Shown here piece by piece: positions 6,083 through 11,490 of a stretch of 11,490 bases of DNA. The notes below the pieces were generated by a model. That model worked only from the letters and a program-made list of their open reading frames with translations, was not told the DNA's origin and did not search any database. The translations under genes were made by a program, and so were the position numbers. Positions within the stretch are counted from its first letter, which is position 1. Each line of letters begins with the position of its first letter. The stretch is from an uncultured Anaerocolumna sp. (lineage in GTDB: Bacteria > Bacillota > Clostridia > Lachnospirales > Lachnospiraceae): NCBI GenBank assembly GCA_937901695.1, contig CALDJN010000024.1, positions 1 to 11,490 on the forward strand. The letters run 5' to 3'.

Positions 6083-6724
6083 TTGAGAATACCGAATCAT
6101 ATTGGGATAATCCCAGATGGCAATAGAAGATGGGCATTAAATAATGGACTTAAAAAAGAAGACGGATATGATTATGGGTTAAAACCTGGGCTGGAATTAT
6201 TAAGGCTTGCTAAGAATGCAGGGATAAAGGAAATAACTTATTATGGTTTTACAATGGATAATTGTAAAAGACCGATGATACAGCAAGATGCTTTTAAAAA
6301 AGCATGTGTAGATGCAATTCATATTATTTCATCGGAAGGTTCATCCTTGCTAGTTGTAGGTAATACCCAGTCACAAAGTTTTCCAAAAGAACTTTTACCG
6401 TATACTAAGAGAACGGATATTAATGGTGGGGGAATTAAAGTAAATTTCCTTGTTAATTATGGCTGGGAATGGGATGTGGAACATATTCTAACATCTGCAA
6501 ATACAGGTCAGTCCATACAGAATAAACTACATTCTTCTGATATATCCAGAATTGATTTGATAATCCGCTGGGGTAATATGAGAAGGTTGTCAGGATTATT
6601 ACCTATACAATCAGTATATTCTGATTTTTATGTAGTTGAAGAGATGTGGCCGGATTTTCATCCAAATCATTTTGAAAGTGCACTAGAATGGTATGACAAA
6701 CAAGATGTTACGTTAGGAGGATAA
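6083..6724 (+). CDS. uppS: Divergent, short cis-prenyltransferase (UppS family)
   Basis: This 213-residue protein has the cis-prenyltransferase signatures IPDGNRRWA (D12, N14, R16), FTMDNCKRP (56-64) and DLIIRWGNMRRLS...YSDFYVVEEMWPDF (158-192). The family extends farnesyl diphosphate with isopentenyl diphosphate; UppS makes the C55 lipid carrier for peptidoglycan. Key residues are kept (D12, N60, R63, R162, R168, S170, acidic D181), but several usual ones differ: Y29 where E. coli has H43, C61 for W75, M166 for E198. It is about 40 residues shorter than E. coli UppS. The usual uppS-cdsA neighbours are absent. It may be a second prenyltransferase with another chain length, so the symbol denotes the family only. 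The start is TTG at 6083 with AGGAGAAAGGA upstream; no in-frame ATG or GTG fits. Confidence 0.75.
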   Translation: MRIPNHIGIIPDGNRRWALNNGLKKEDGYDYGLKPGLELLRLAKNAGIKEITYYGFTMDNCKRPMIQQDAFKKACVDAIHIISSEGSSLLVVGNTQSQSFPKELLPYTKRTDINGGGIKVNFLVNYGWEWDVEHILTSANTGQSIQNKLHSSDISRIDLIIRWGNMRRLSGLLPIQSVYSDFYVVEEMWPDFHPNHFESALEWYDKQDVTLGG

Positions 6725-6930
6725 TATTAAATAGAAGAGTATTAAAAGTAATAAAATAACGATTATTCAATAATGATTAAGAAAAGTAGATTAGAGAACT
6801 AGATTAGAAAAATGTCACAGGCGGAACTACAACAGAAAAATAGCTTAAGAATAATGGAACATTTGGAATTCATTCTTCATAATATATATATTATGATGCC
6901 AATGCCATATATATAAGGGCTCCAAAAATC
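6725..6930. other. AT-rich intergenic stretch with a 20-bp perfect palindrome
   Basis: No supported gene is present. Bases 6877-6896 are a perfect 20-bp palindrome centred on alternating A and T (TCATAATATA followed by its reverse complement). A nine-base TAGATTAGA repeat occurs twice about 15 bp apart near 6787 and 6801. No convincing terminator follows the cis-prenyltransferase gene. A 34-codon frame at 6812-6916 lacks a ribosome binding site and is not called. Confidence 0.5.
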
Positions 6931-6933
6931 ATA

Positions 6934-6962
6934 TTGACATAAATGGAATTATTTGATAAACT
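6934..6962 (+). promoter_or_regulatory. Promoter for the DUF4190-like gene
   Basis: A perfect TTGACA at 6934-6939 is followed after 17 bp by TAAACT at 6957-6962, which is preceded by TG one base upstream (extended -10). Transcription would begin near 6969, about 85 nt before the DUF4190-like start codon and about 20 nt before a possible 15-codon leader ORF. Confidence 0.6.
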
Positions 6963-6988
6963 TTCAATGTAGACAAAAGGTGACAATA

Positions 6989-7036
6989 ATGGATTTAATT
7001 CACGTTGCACCAGTGTCTGCAAATACAGCATCTTAA
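6989..7036 (+). CDS. Possible 15-codon leader peptide
   Basis: ATG 6989 to TAA 7034-7036 encodes MDLIHVAPVSANTAS. It has a good ribosome binding site (AAAAGGTG at 6975-6982, 6 nt upstream), lies just after a strong promoter candidate and ends 17 nt before the DUF4190-like ATG. These are properties of a translated leader, but 15 codons is short enough to occur by chance and the peptide has no known motif. Confidence 0.3.
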   Translation: MDLIHVAPVSANTAS

Positions 7037-7053
7037 TAGGGAAGGGGTTCGCT

Positions 7054-7329
7054 ATGGAGAATAATAACAATGGAAAAGCTACGGCTTCACTAGTTCTTGG
7101 TATCGTAAGTATAGTATTTATATTCTTTAATGTGTATGCTTTTATTGGTCTCATTTTAGCAATTATAGGTCTTATTATTGGTATCCAGGCGCAGAAAGAA
7201 TCACCTGAAAACGGAATGGCTAAAGCGGGTGTAGTACTTAGTATTATCGGTCTTGTGTTGTGTGCTATTTCCTTTATAGCATGTGCAATTTGTATTGGAG
7301 CTTTTAGTAGTTTACGTTATTTTTATTAA
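7054..7329 (+). CDS. Small DUF4190-like integral membrane protein
   Basis: This 91-residue protein is mostly hydrophobic. A short polar N terminus (MENNNNGK) leads to a first hydrophobic block at about 11-45, rich in G, I and L, that may span the membrane once or as a tight hairpin. A polar loop (QAQKESPENGMAKAG, 46-60) and a second span at about 60-85 with three cysteines follow. The pattern A-S-L-V-L-G-I-x-S-I...G-L-I-L-A-I-I-G-L-I-I-G and the later A-K-A-G-x-x-L-S-I-I-G-L fit the DUF4190 family, whose function is unknown. GAAGGGGT lies 6-7 nt before the ATG. Its own promoter is likely at 6934-6962, and a stem-loop follows. Confidence 0.75.
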   Translation: MENNNNGKATASLVLGIVSIVFIFFNVYAFIGLILAIIGLIIGIQAQKESPENGMAKAGVVLSIIGLVLCAISFIACAICIGAFSSLRYFY

Positions 7330-7365
7330 ATTTAAAGTTACAGGCTAAACTGTAACAATTTAAAT
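7330..7365. terminator. Stem-loop after the DUF4190-like gene
   Basis: GTTACAG at 7337-7343 pairs with CTGTAAC at 7350-7356 (7 bp, 6-nt loop), and the flanking ATTTAAA (7330-7336) and TTTAAAT (7359-7365) extend it past a small bulge. No U-tract follows in the plus direction, so it may stabilise the 3' end more than terminate. Confidence 0.4.
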
Positions 7366-7375
7366 CGAATGTTAT

Positions 7376-7478
7376 AAAAGGGCTGCTGCAATGTGATATG
7401 CTGCTTCTATATAGGACAACGAAATATAAAAAGTCCTATATGGGGGAGCACACTAATGGTCTTGCAATAGCCCTTTTG
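7376..7478 (+). terminator. Long imperfect hairpin (about 100 nt) with U-rich end
   Basis: Bases 7376-7391 pair with 7462-7477 (14 Watson-Crick pairs, one G-U and one mismatch). Internal pairing includes a 9-bp perfect stem, 7409-7417 with 7433-7441. The 3' arm ends CCCTTTTGTT. The form (AGGGCTG...GCAA opening, AGCCCTTTT closing) resembles the hairpin at 1073-1208, suggesting a common class of intergenic palindrome. Its 3' arm also holds the -35 of the candidate promoter at 7462-7490. Confidence 0.55.
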
Positions 7479-7490
7479 TTAGTATAGAAT
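7462..7490 (+). promoter_or_regulatory. Promoter candidate for the Lgt-like gene
   Basis: TTGCAA at 7462-7467 and TAGAAT at 7485-7490 are separated by 17 bp. Transcription would start near 7497 and give a leader of about 105 nt that begins just before the 7506-7589 hairpin region. The -35 lies in the arm of a terminator-like hairpin. Confidence 0.4.
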
Positions 7491-7505
7491 AAATGTATCG
7501 GGGGA

Positions 7506-7589
7506 GGTTGAAAAAACGTTGCTTTTTCAACCAGTAATTTGTGCTGGCGCACAAAGTTACTATCGTTATGAAAGGTGCTAAAGCGCCAG
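7506..7589 (+). promoter_or_regulatory. Structured leader with mutually exclusive hairpins before the Lgt-like gene
   Basis: Hairpin 1 is 7506-7515 with 7523-7532 (10 bp perfect, 7-nt loop). Hairpin 2 is 7533-7544 with 7549-7561 (12 bp with one bulged G at 7556, 4-nt loop). CTGGCGC at 7544-7550, part of hairpin 2, is also perfectly complementary to GCGCCAG at 7583-7589. The latter can instead form a local hairpin with 7574-7578. The last pairing lies 4 nt before the GAGG ribosome binding site at 7594-7597. The layout is that of a switch controlling translation, but it could equally be a dispersed palindromic repeat. Confidence 0.45.
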
Positions 7590-7602
7590 AATTGAGGTTA
7601 TT

Positions 7603-8379
7603 ATGTTACCTACGATAGAGGTTTTAGGCAGAGAAATAAGTCTCTATGGCTTAATGGGTGTGATTGGTATTTTTTTTGGTGTAATTGCCGCCATTTACCG
7701 CAGGAAAATTTATAATATTAATAAAGAGGATGTTATATTCTCTTCTTGTTACGCAGGAATAGGTCTGCTAATAGGAGCAAAGTTACTTTTTATAATTACA
7801 ATTATACCTGACTTAATAAAGCATAAAGATTTACTGCTTGCTAATCCAAAATTATTATTACATATACTGTCTGGCGGATTGGTGTTTTATGGTGGATTAA
7901 TCGGTGCTTTTCTCGGATTTTACATTTATAGCAAACAATATAAAATAGACTTTTTAGATATATTAGATTTAATAGCTCCCTCCATACCGCTCATTCATGG
8001 ATTTGGCAGAATAGGATGTTTTACTGCTGGCTGTTGCTATGGAATAGAATATGATGGTTTATTCCATGTAATTTTTCAACGGTCACAAGCAGCACCTAAT
8101 GGCGTAGCTTTATTACCGGTTCAGCTTATCAGCAGTGGAATTAATTTTCTTGGATGCATCCCATTTTTCATTTATGCCAGAAAGAAAAGGAAACCAGGCA
8201 AAATAATAGGAATTTATTTAATATTTTATAGTATAGCACGATTTACTATAGAATTTTTCCGTGGGGATGTGGCAAGAGGAATTTTCTTTGGTGTATCCAC
8301 ATCACAATGGATAAGTTTAGTACTGATTCCCATTGGTCTATGGTTATATTTTAATAAATTCGCCCCAGACCAAGAATAG
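7603..8379 (+). CDS. lgt: Lgt-family membrane protein (prolipoprotein diacylglyceryl transferase-like)
   Basis: This 258-residue protein has about seven hydrophobic spans and the overall Lgt layout: SGGLVFYGGLIG (90-101), a GRIGCFTAGCCYG block (135-147), PVQL (172-175) and YSIARFTIEFFRGD (209-222). Lgt moves diacylglycerol from phosphatidylglycerol to the lipobox cysteine of prolipoproteins at the outer face of the membrane. Arginines R136, R213 and R220 are kept. In the usual GRxGNFxNxExxG signature both Asn and the Glu are replaced (C139, A142, C144), and the histidine of the F-H-G-G motif is Y96. A cysteine-rich GCFxAGCCYG version occurs in Lgt-like proteins of some anaerobes (from memory). 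It may be a genuine variant or a paralogue with a different acceptor. ATG 7603 has TTGAGG at 7592-7597. It is monocistronic with a structured leader. Confidence 0.75.
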   Translation: MLPTIEVLGREISLYGLMGVIGIFFGVIAAIYRRKIYNINKEDVIFSSCYAGIGLLIGAKLLFIITIIPDLIKHKDLLLANPKLLLHILSGGLVFYGGLIGAFLGFYIYSKQYKIDFLDILDLIAPSIPLIHGFGRIGCFTAGCCYGIEYDGLFHVIFQRSQAAPNGVALLPVQLISSGINFLGCIPFFIYARKKRKPGKIIGIYLIFYSIARFTIEFFRGDVARGIFFGVSTSQWISLVLIPIGLWLYFNKFAPDQE

Positions 8380-8446
8380 ATAAGGATTCCAGTACAATAT
8401 GATTTTATAATTTGCAATAATTCAAACTAAAGCAATTAGTAATTTT

Positions 8447-8656
8447 TTAACTATAATAATCAGAGTAGTTTATACATGGTTATTAGGTAACGTTCCTATT
8501 GAGTAATTCTTTAACTATAATAATCAGAGTAGTAAATAAAAAATATAATATAGTAAATCTCTATAATTTTTTAACTATGAAATAATCAGAGAAGAACAAA
8601 TCGGTAATAGAATAGAAGTTATGTAGATAATTCTATGACTATAATAATAATCAGAG
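8447..8656. repeat. Degenerate tandem repeat, about 60-65-bp period, four copies
   Basis: The core TTAACTATAATAATCAGAG occurs at 8447-8465 and 8511-8529 (identical), 8571-8591 (two extra bases) and 8636-8656 (variant with three extra bases). Spacers between cores differ in sequence. Three of the four cores contain TATAAT. No gene lies in the 318-nt gap, and bases 8380-8440 show nothing recognisable. The last core forms a hairpin with CTGATT at 8664-8669, 11 nt before the nitroreductase ribosome binding site. Confidence 0.8.
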
Positions 8657-8697
8657 TTTTTATCTGATTTTAATAAACTAGGAGGTATAAAAGAAAG

Positions 8698-9276
8698 ATG
8701 ATAAAAGATATTATTAGGAAAAGTCGTTCCTACAGACGTTTCTATGGGGAAAAGGCAGTTAAAATGGACCAATTAAAGGAGTTGATTGATTTGGCTAGAA
8801 TGTCGCCAAGTATGGGTAACAAGCAACCTCTAAAATATATATTGGTCTGCCAGCCGGAAATGAATGCAAAAGTTTTCGAGAATTTATTATGGGCGGGGTA
8901 TCTAAAAGAGTGGGCAGGTCCTACTCCAGAAGAACGTCCGACTGGTTATATTGTCATGTTAAGGGATAAAAGTATAAATAAAAACCAGACAATAGATGAA
9001 GGCATTTGTGCACAAAGTATGCTTTTGGGAGCTACGGAGCAAGGCCTTGGGGGATGTATAATTGCAACTATTAATAAGGAAGGGTTATCCAATACCCTCC
9101 AGGTTAGTGAAGATTATGATATTGCACTTGTAATTGCACTTGGATATCCCAAAGAAGAAGTGGTGCTGGAGCCTGTAAAAGAAGATGGAGATATCAAATA
9201 TTGGAGAGATGAAAGTCAAGTCCATCATGTTCCAAAACGAAGTTTAGATGAATTGATCATTAATGAGATAAAATAA
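8698..9276 (+). CDS. Nitroreductase-family FMN oxidoreductase
   Basis: This 192-residue protein has the FMN-binding elements of the nitroreductase family: RSYRRF at 10-15 (phosphate-binding arginines R10 and R13/R14), SPSMGNKQPLKY at 36-47 (the S-x-x-x-N-x-Q-P pattern), and the C-terminal strand ALVIALGYPKE (143-153), which is followed by a short tail. Family members are NAD(P)H-dependent flavoproteins with broad substrates (nitroaromatics, quinones, flavins); the physiological substrate cannot be inferred. AGGAGG at 8680-8685 is 12 nt before the ATG, slightly long, but no better start exists because RSYRRF begins at residue 10. It is followed after 26 nt by anmK with no terminator, so the two are probably cotranscribed. 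The tandem repeat and a small hairpin lie just upstream. Confidence 0.85.
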   Translation: MIKDIIRKSRSYRRFYGEKAVKMDQLKELIDLARMSPSMGNKQPLKYILVCQPEMNAKVFENLLWAGYLKEWAGPTPEERPTGYIVMLRDKSINKNQTIDEGICAQSMLLGATEQGLGGCIIATINKEGLSNTLQVSEDYDIALVIALGYPKEEVVLEPVKEDGDIKYWRDESQVHHVPKRSLDELIINEIK

Positions 9277-9302
9277 ATATTGTAAATCAGAAAGAGGCAT
9301 TT

Positions 9303-10544
9303 ATGTTAGAACATGTCAGGCTAAAAAAGGTAAGAAGAGTGGTAGGGCTTATGTCTGGTACTTCTGTAGATGGAATTGACGCAGCAGTTGTGGAAATCAC
9401 CTGCGAACCCATGGATGGTAATGTAAAGCTGGTTGCATTTGAAAATAATCCTTTTCCTAAAGAGGTTAAGAGCATGATAGTATCTTTATTTGATACGAAA
9501 CACGCCAATATAGAGCAACTGGGATATATGAATGTTCTACTTGGTGAACTTTATGCCAAGGCAATATTTTCCGTAGTTGAGAAAGCTGGGCTTCAGATGG
9601 GGGATATAGATATTATAGGTTCTCATGGACAAACTGTTTATCATCAACCGGATATTTGTACTTTTCCTCTTGAATCAAAAGAATATGGTTCCTATTCACC
9701 TAAAGATACCTACTCTTTTAGTTATACAATGCAAATTGGGGAAGGTGCTGTCATTGCGGCAAGAACAGGTATTCCCTGTGTTTCTGATTTTAGGGTTGCT
9801 GATATGGCAGTAGGTGGTCAAGGTGCTCCTTTAGTGCCATTTACCGAATATCTGTTATATAGAAGAGAAGATAAAACTGTTCTATTACAGAATATTGGAG
9901 GGATTGGTAATATTACGGTACTTCCTAAGGGTGGCTCTCCAGATGAAGTATATGCTTTTGATACAGGACCGGGAAATATGATTATCGATGGTTTGATAAA
10001 CTTATTTACCAATGGCAGGCAAAGTTATGATGAAGGTGGAGAGACAGCAGCTAAGGGACGAGTACATAAAGAATTACTGGATACCATGTGCCGGAATAGT
10101 TATTTTAAAAAGAATCCGCCAAAGTCAACAGGACGGGAATTATTTGGAAAAGAGTATTGTACAGAGCTATTCCAAACTATATTGGAACAAAATATCAGTA
10201 TGGAGGATGCTATTGCAACGGCAACCGAATTTACCGCTTGGTCTATAGAAGACTCTTATAGGCAATTTATAATGGAGAAAGAGTGTAAAAGAAGTTCTCA
10301 GTTTCAATTTATTATAGGTGGCGGGGGTAGTTATAACAGAACTTTAGTAACAAGGATAAGAGAACGTATGGAACCATTGGGCATGGAGGTTCTTACCCAA
10401 GAGGACATTGGACTGAATAGTGATGCGAAAGAAGCTGTAGCTTTTGCTATATTAGCAGATTGTACCATGGCTGGTAAATATAATAATATGCCATCGGTTA
10501 CCGGTGCCAAAAAACCAGTAGTTATGGGTAAAATATCGCTGTAA
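9303..10544 (+). CDS. anmK: 1,6-anhydro-N-acetylmuramic acid kinase
   Basis: This 413-residue protein is AnmK, which opens the 1,6-anhydro ring of anhydro-MurNAc and phosphorylates it to MurNAc-6-phosphate for peptidoglycan recycling in the cytosol. Diagnostic motifs run in order: GLMSGTSVDGIDAA (15-28, phosphate loop), GSHGQTVYH (106-114), SDFRVADMAVGGQGAPLVPF (161-180, with D167 as the expected catalytic aspartate), QNIGGIGNIT (196-205), FDTGPGNMIIDG (219-230), GGGGSYNRTL (near 340) and GLNSDAKEAVAFA near the C terminus. It is slightly longer than the family norm owing to about ten extra N-terminal residues. GAGG at 9294-9297 is 5 nt before the ATG. It follows the nitroreductase closely and faces an RpiR/SIS regulator across a shared terminator. 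Downstream use normally needs the etherase MurQ, not seen in this window. Confidence 0.95.
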   Translation: MLEHVRLKKVRRVVGLMSGTSVDGIDAAVVEITCEPMDGNVKLVAFENNPFPKEVKSMIVSLFDTKHANIEQLGYMNVLLGELYAKAIFSVVEKAGLQMGDIDIIGSHGQTVYHQPDICTFPLESKEYGSYSPKDTYSFSYTMQIGEGAVIAARTGIPCVSDFRVADMAVGGQGAPLVPFTEYLLYRREDKTVLLQNIGGIGNITVLPKGGSPDEVYAFDTGPGNMIIDGLINLFTNGRQSYDEGGETAAKGRVHKELLDTMCRNSYFKKNPPKSTGRELFGKEYCTELFQTILEQNISMEDAIATATEFTAWSIEDSYRQFIMEKECKRSSQFQFIIGGGGSYNRTLVTRIRERMEPLGMEVLTQEDIGLNSDAKEAVAFAILADCTMAGKYNNMPSVTGAKKPVVMGKISL

Positions 10545-10574
10545 AACAAAAAACAAGTCTTGTTACCTATCTAT

Positions 10575-10620
10575 AAAAGGGGAATATGCTGATTTTTAAG
10601 TCAGCATATTCCCCTTTTGT
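10575..10620. terminator. Bidirectional intrinsic terminator between anmK and the RpiR-type gene
   Basis: Bases 10575-10592 and 10601-10618 form a perfect 18-bp stem with an 8-nt loop. The stem begins with AAAA and ends with TTTT, so it can terminate in both directions. It lies about 30 nt after the anmK stop and 115 nt from the end of the minus-strand regulator gene. Confidence 0.85.
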
Positions 10621-10634
10621 GCTTGATTATGGAG

Positions 10635-10721
10635 GTTATTTAGATTACATCCCAAATAACATTTCTCACTGCTATATAATTAACTGATTATTTTGCCGTG
10701 TATTCAGTACTAAAATAGCAG
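10635..10721 (-). other. Two inverted repeats downstream of the RpiR-type gene
   Basis: GTTATTT at 10635-10641 mirrors AAATAAC at 10654-10660 (12-nt loop), and CTGCTAT at 10669-10675 mirrors ATAGCAG at 10715-10721 (39-nt loop). Both lie in the 3' region of the minus-strand gene. Neither has a convincing U-tract on that strand, so the strong hairpin at 10575-10620 is the more likely terminator. Confidence 0.3.
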
Positions 10722-10734
10722 AGGATTACATTAT

Positions 10735-11490
10735 TTAATCGGTTAATTTATGAGATCTGCAAGAATCATAACTGCTTTCCAGTAATTCCTCAACATTTTC
10801 ATAATCTCTATTAGCTATTGCAGTAAACAATATATCATTTAAAATTAACTGGGAAATACGGGAACTCATAGCACCGCTTCTTTTGTAGATTTCCGGTGAG
10901 CTGGTATATAGAACTAAATCTGAATTTAGCGCTAAATGACTTTTTCCAAACTTTGTAATAGCTAATGTAGTGGCTTTTTTCTTTTGAGCAATTTCTAATA
11001 TTTCAATAATTTCTTTCGTTTCACCTGAGTTAGAGTATAAGATTGCAATATCATCTTCTGTAAGAGTGGAGGCATAAGCTAAACTTACGTGAGTATCATG
11101 GCAAAATGTCACGTTATAACCAATACGAAGTAATTTATATAATAAATCATTCGCTACTAAACCGGATGCACCAACACCAAATAAACGTATTGATCTTGCA
11201 TGAATAATTTTATTTACAATTATTTTTAACATTTCTTCATCAAATAATTTCAGAGTAGCTTCGATTGCCTGAATACTACTATAACAAACATTCTCAGCCA
11301 TGGAGCTAAAAGTAGAATGCTCTTTAATATCTGTAAATTGTAATTGGGGAGCAGATGTACCACTTTCTGCGATAGTATCATTCATTTCTACGAAAAGGGA
11401 TTTCTTTAAATCCTTCATTCCATCAAAACCGATTGACTTACAAAAACGAACCCAGGCTCCCTGACTGGTACCGGATTGTTCTGCAAGCTT
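10735..11490 (-). CDS. RpiR/MurR-family HTH-SIS transcriptional regulator, 5' end beyond the window
   Basis: The minus-strand frame is open right to base 11490, so the N terminus is missing; 251 codons are visible. The first codons read KLAEQSGTSQGAWVRFCKSI, the recognition part of the RpiR-type winged HTH, so the internal Met at 11416-11418 is not the true start. A linker follows, then a SIS sugar-phosphate-binding domain with IRLFGVGASG (visible residues 103-112), LYSNSGET (151-158, phosphate-binding Ser/Thr loop) and SGAMSSRISQ (205-214). Roughly 20-30 residues are lost. Family members bind sugar phosphates and control amino-sugar or MurNAc genes. Placement tail-to-tail with anmK supports, but does not prove, MurNAc-6-phosphate as effector. 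Its promoter and any partner genes lie outside the window. Confidence 0.88.
   Translation of the reverse strand, partial: KLAEQSGTSQGAWVRFCKSIGFDGMKDLKKSLFVEMNDTIAESGTSAPQLQFTDIKEHSTFSSMAENVCYSSIQAIEATLKLFDEEMLKIIVNKIIHARSIRLFGVGASGLVANDLLYKLLRIGYNVTFCHDTHVSLAYASTLTEDDIAILYSNSGETKEIIEILEIAQKKKATTLAITKFGKSHLALNSDLVLYTSSPEIYKRSGAMSSRISQLILNDILFTAIANRDYENVEELLESSYDSCRSHKLTD

Noticed and set aside
6812..6916. 34-codon plus-strand frame between the cis-prenyltransferase and the DUF4190-like gene
   Set aside because: No ribosome binding site, no recognisable motif, and it runs into the AT palindrome. A decayed gene fragment is possible but not supported.
7568..7618. 16-codon frame overlapping the start of the Lgt-like gene
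   Set aside because: No ribosome binding site, and it lies within the hairpin leader. It is most likely a by-product of the structured or repeated sequence.
11416..11418. Internal ATG as the start of the minus-strand regulator
   Set aside because: The frame continues upstream to the window edge with a clear RpiR-type HTH sequence, so the gene is truncated by the window and does not begin here.

Overview
The window looks like a chromosomal stretch of a low-GC, Gram-positive anaerobe, most likely a clostridium of the Lachnospiraceae type. This rests on the AT-rich coding sequence, strong GGAGG-type ribosome binding sites, frequent TTG starts, U-tract hairpin terminators and the gene families present. 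It is an inference from style and families, not a database match.

Layout, left to right. Bases 1-219 carry a comparatively GC-rich, self-complementary stretch with no recognised gene. Three spaced plus-strand genes follow: a PHP-type histidinol phosphatase (220-1056), an M20 tripeptidase-like metallopeptidase (1495-2610) and an OGG-type 8-oxoguanine DNA glycosylase (2911-3726). Long hairpins and short tandem repeats lie between them. At 3976-5900 is a compact three-gene unit: an XRE repressor, an ImmA/IrrE zinc protease overlapping it by ATGA, and a PIN-like nuclease 3 nt after the protease. It has its own promoter, an operator-like cluster and a terminator, and is the best candidate for an accessory (toxin-antitoxin or defence-like) system. 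Next come a short divergent cis-prenyltransferase of the UppS family (6083-6724), a small DUF4190-like membrane protein (7054-7329) and an Lgt-family integral membrane protein (7603-8379) with an elaborate hairpin leader. A nitroreductase (8698-9276) and the anhydro-MurNAc kinase anmK (9303-10544) form a likely two-gene operon. An RpiR/MurR-family regulator (10735-11490, minus strand, cut by the window end) converges on anmK across an 18-bp bidirectional terminator.

Functional themes. UppS-like, Lgt-like, AnmK and the RpiR/SIS regulator all touch the cell envelope or peptidoglycan recycling; AnmK plus an RpiR regulator is a familiar MurNAc-recycling pairing. The other genes appear to be independent units.

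The intergenic DNA is unusually structured. Three separate gaps (1235-1425, 2749-2855, 8447-8656) hold degenerate 3-4 copy tandem repeats with periods of about 60, 38 and 60-65 bp. Two of these repeats contain a TATAAT hexamer in most or all copies. Long palindromic elements lie at 1073-1208, 2643-2719 and 7376-7477. The leader at 7506-7589 can fold in two mutually exclusive ways ahead of the Lgt-like gene. No tRNA, rRNA, CRISPR array, transposase or integrase was seen.
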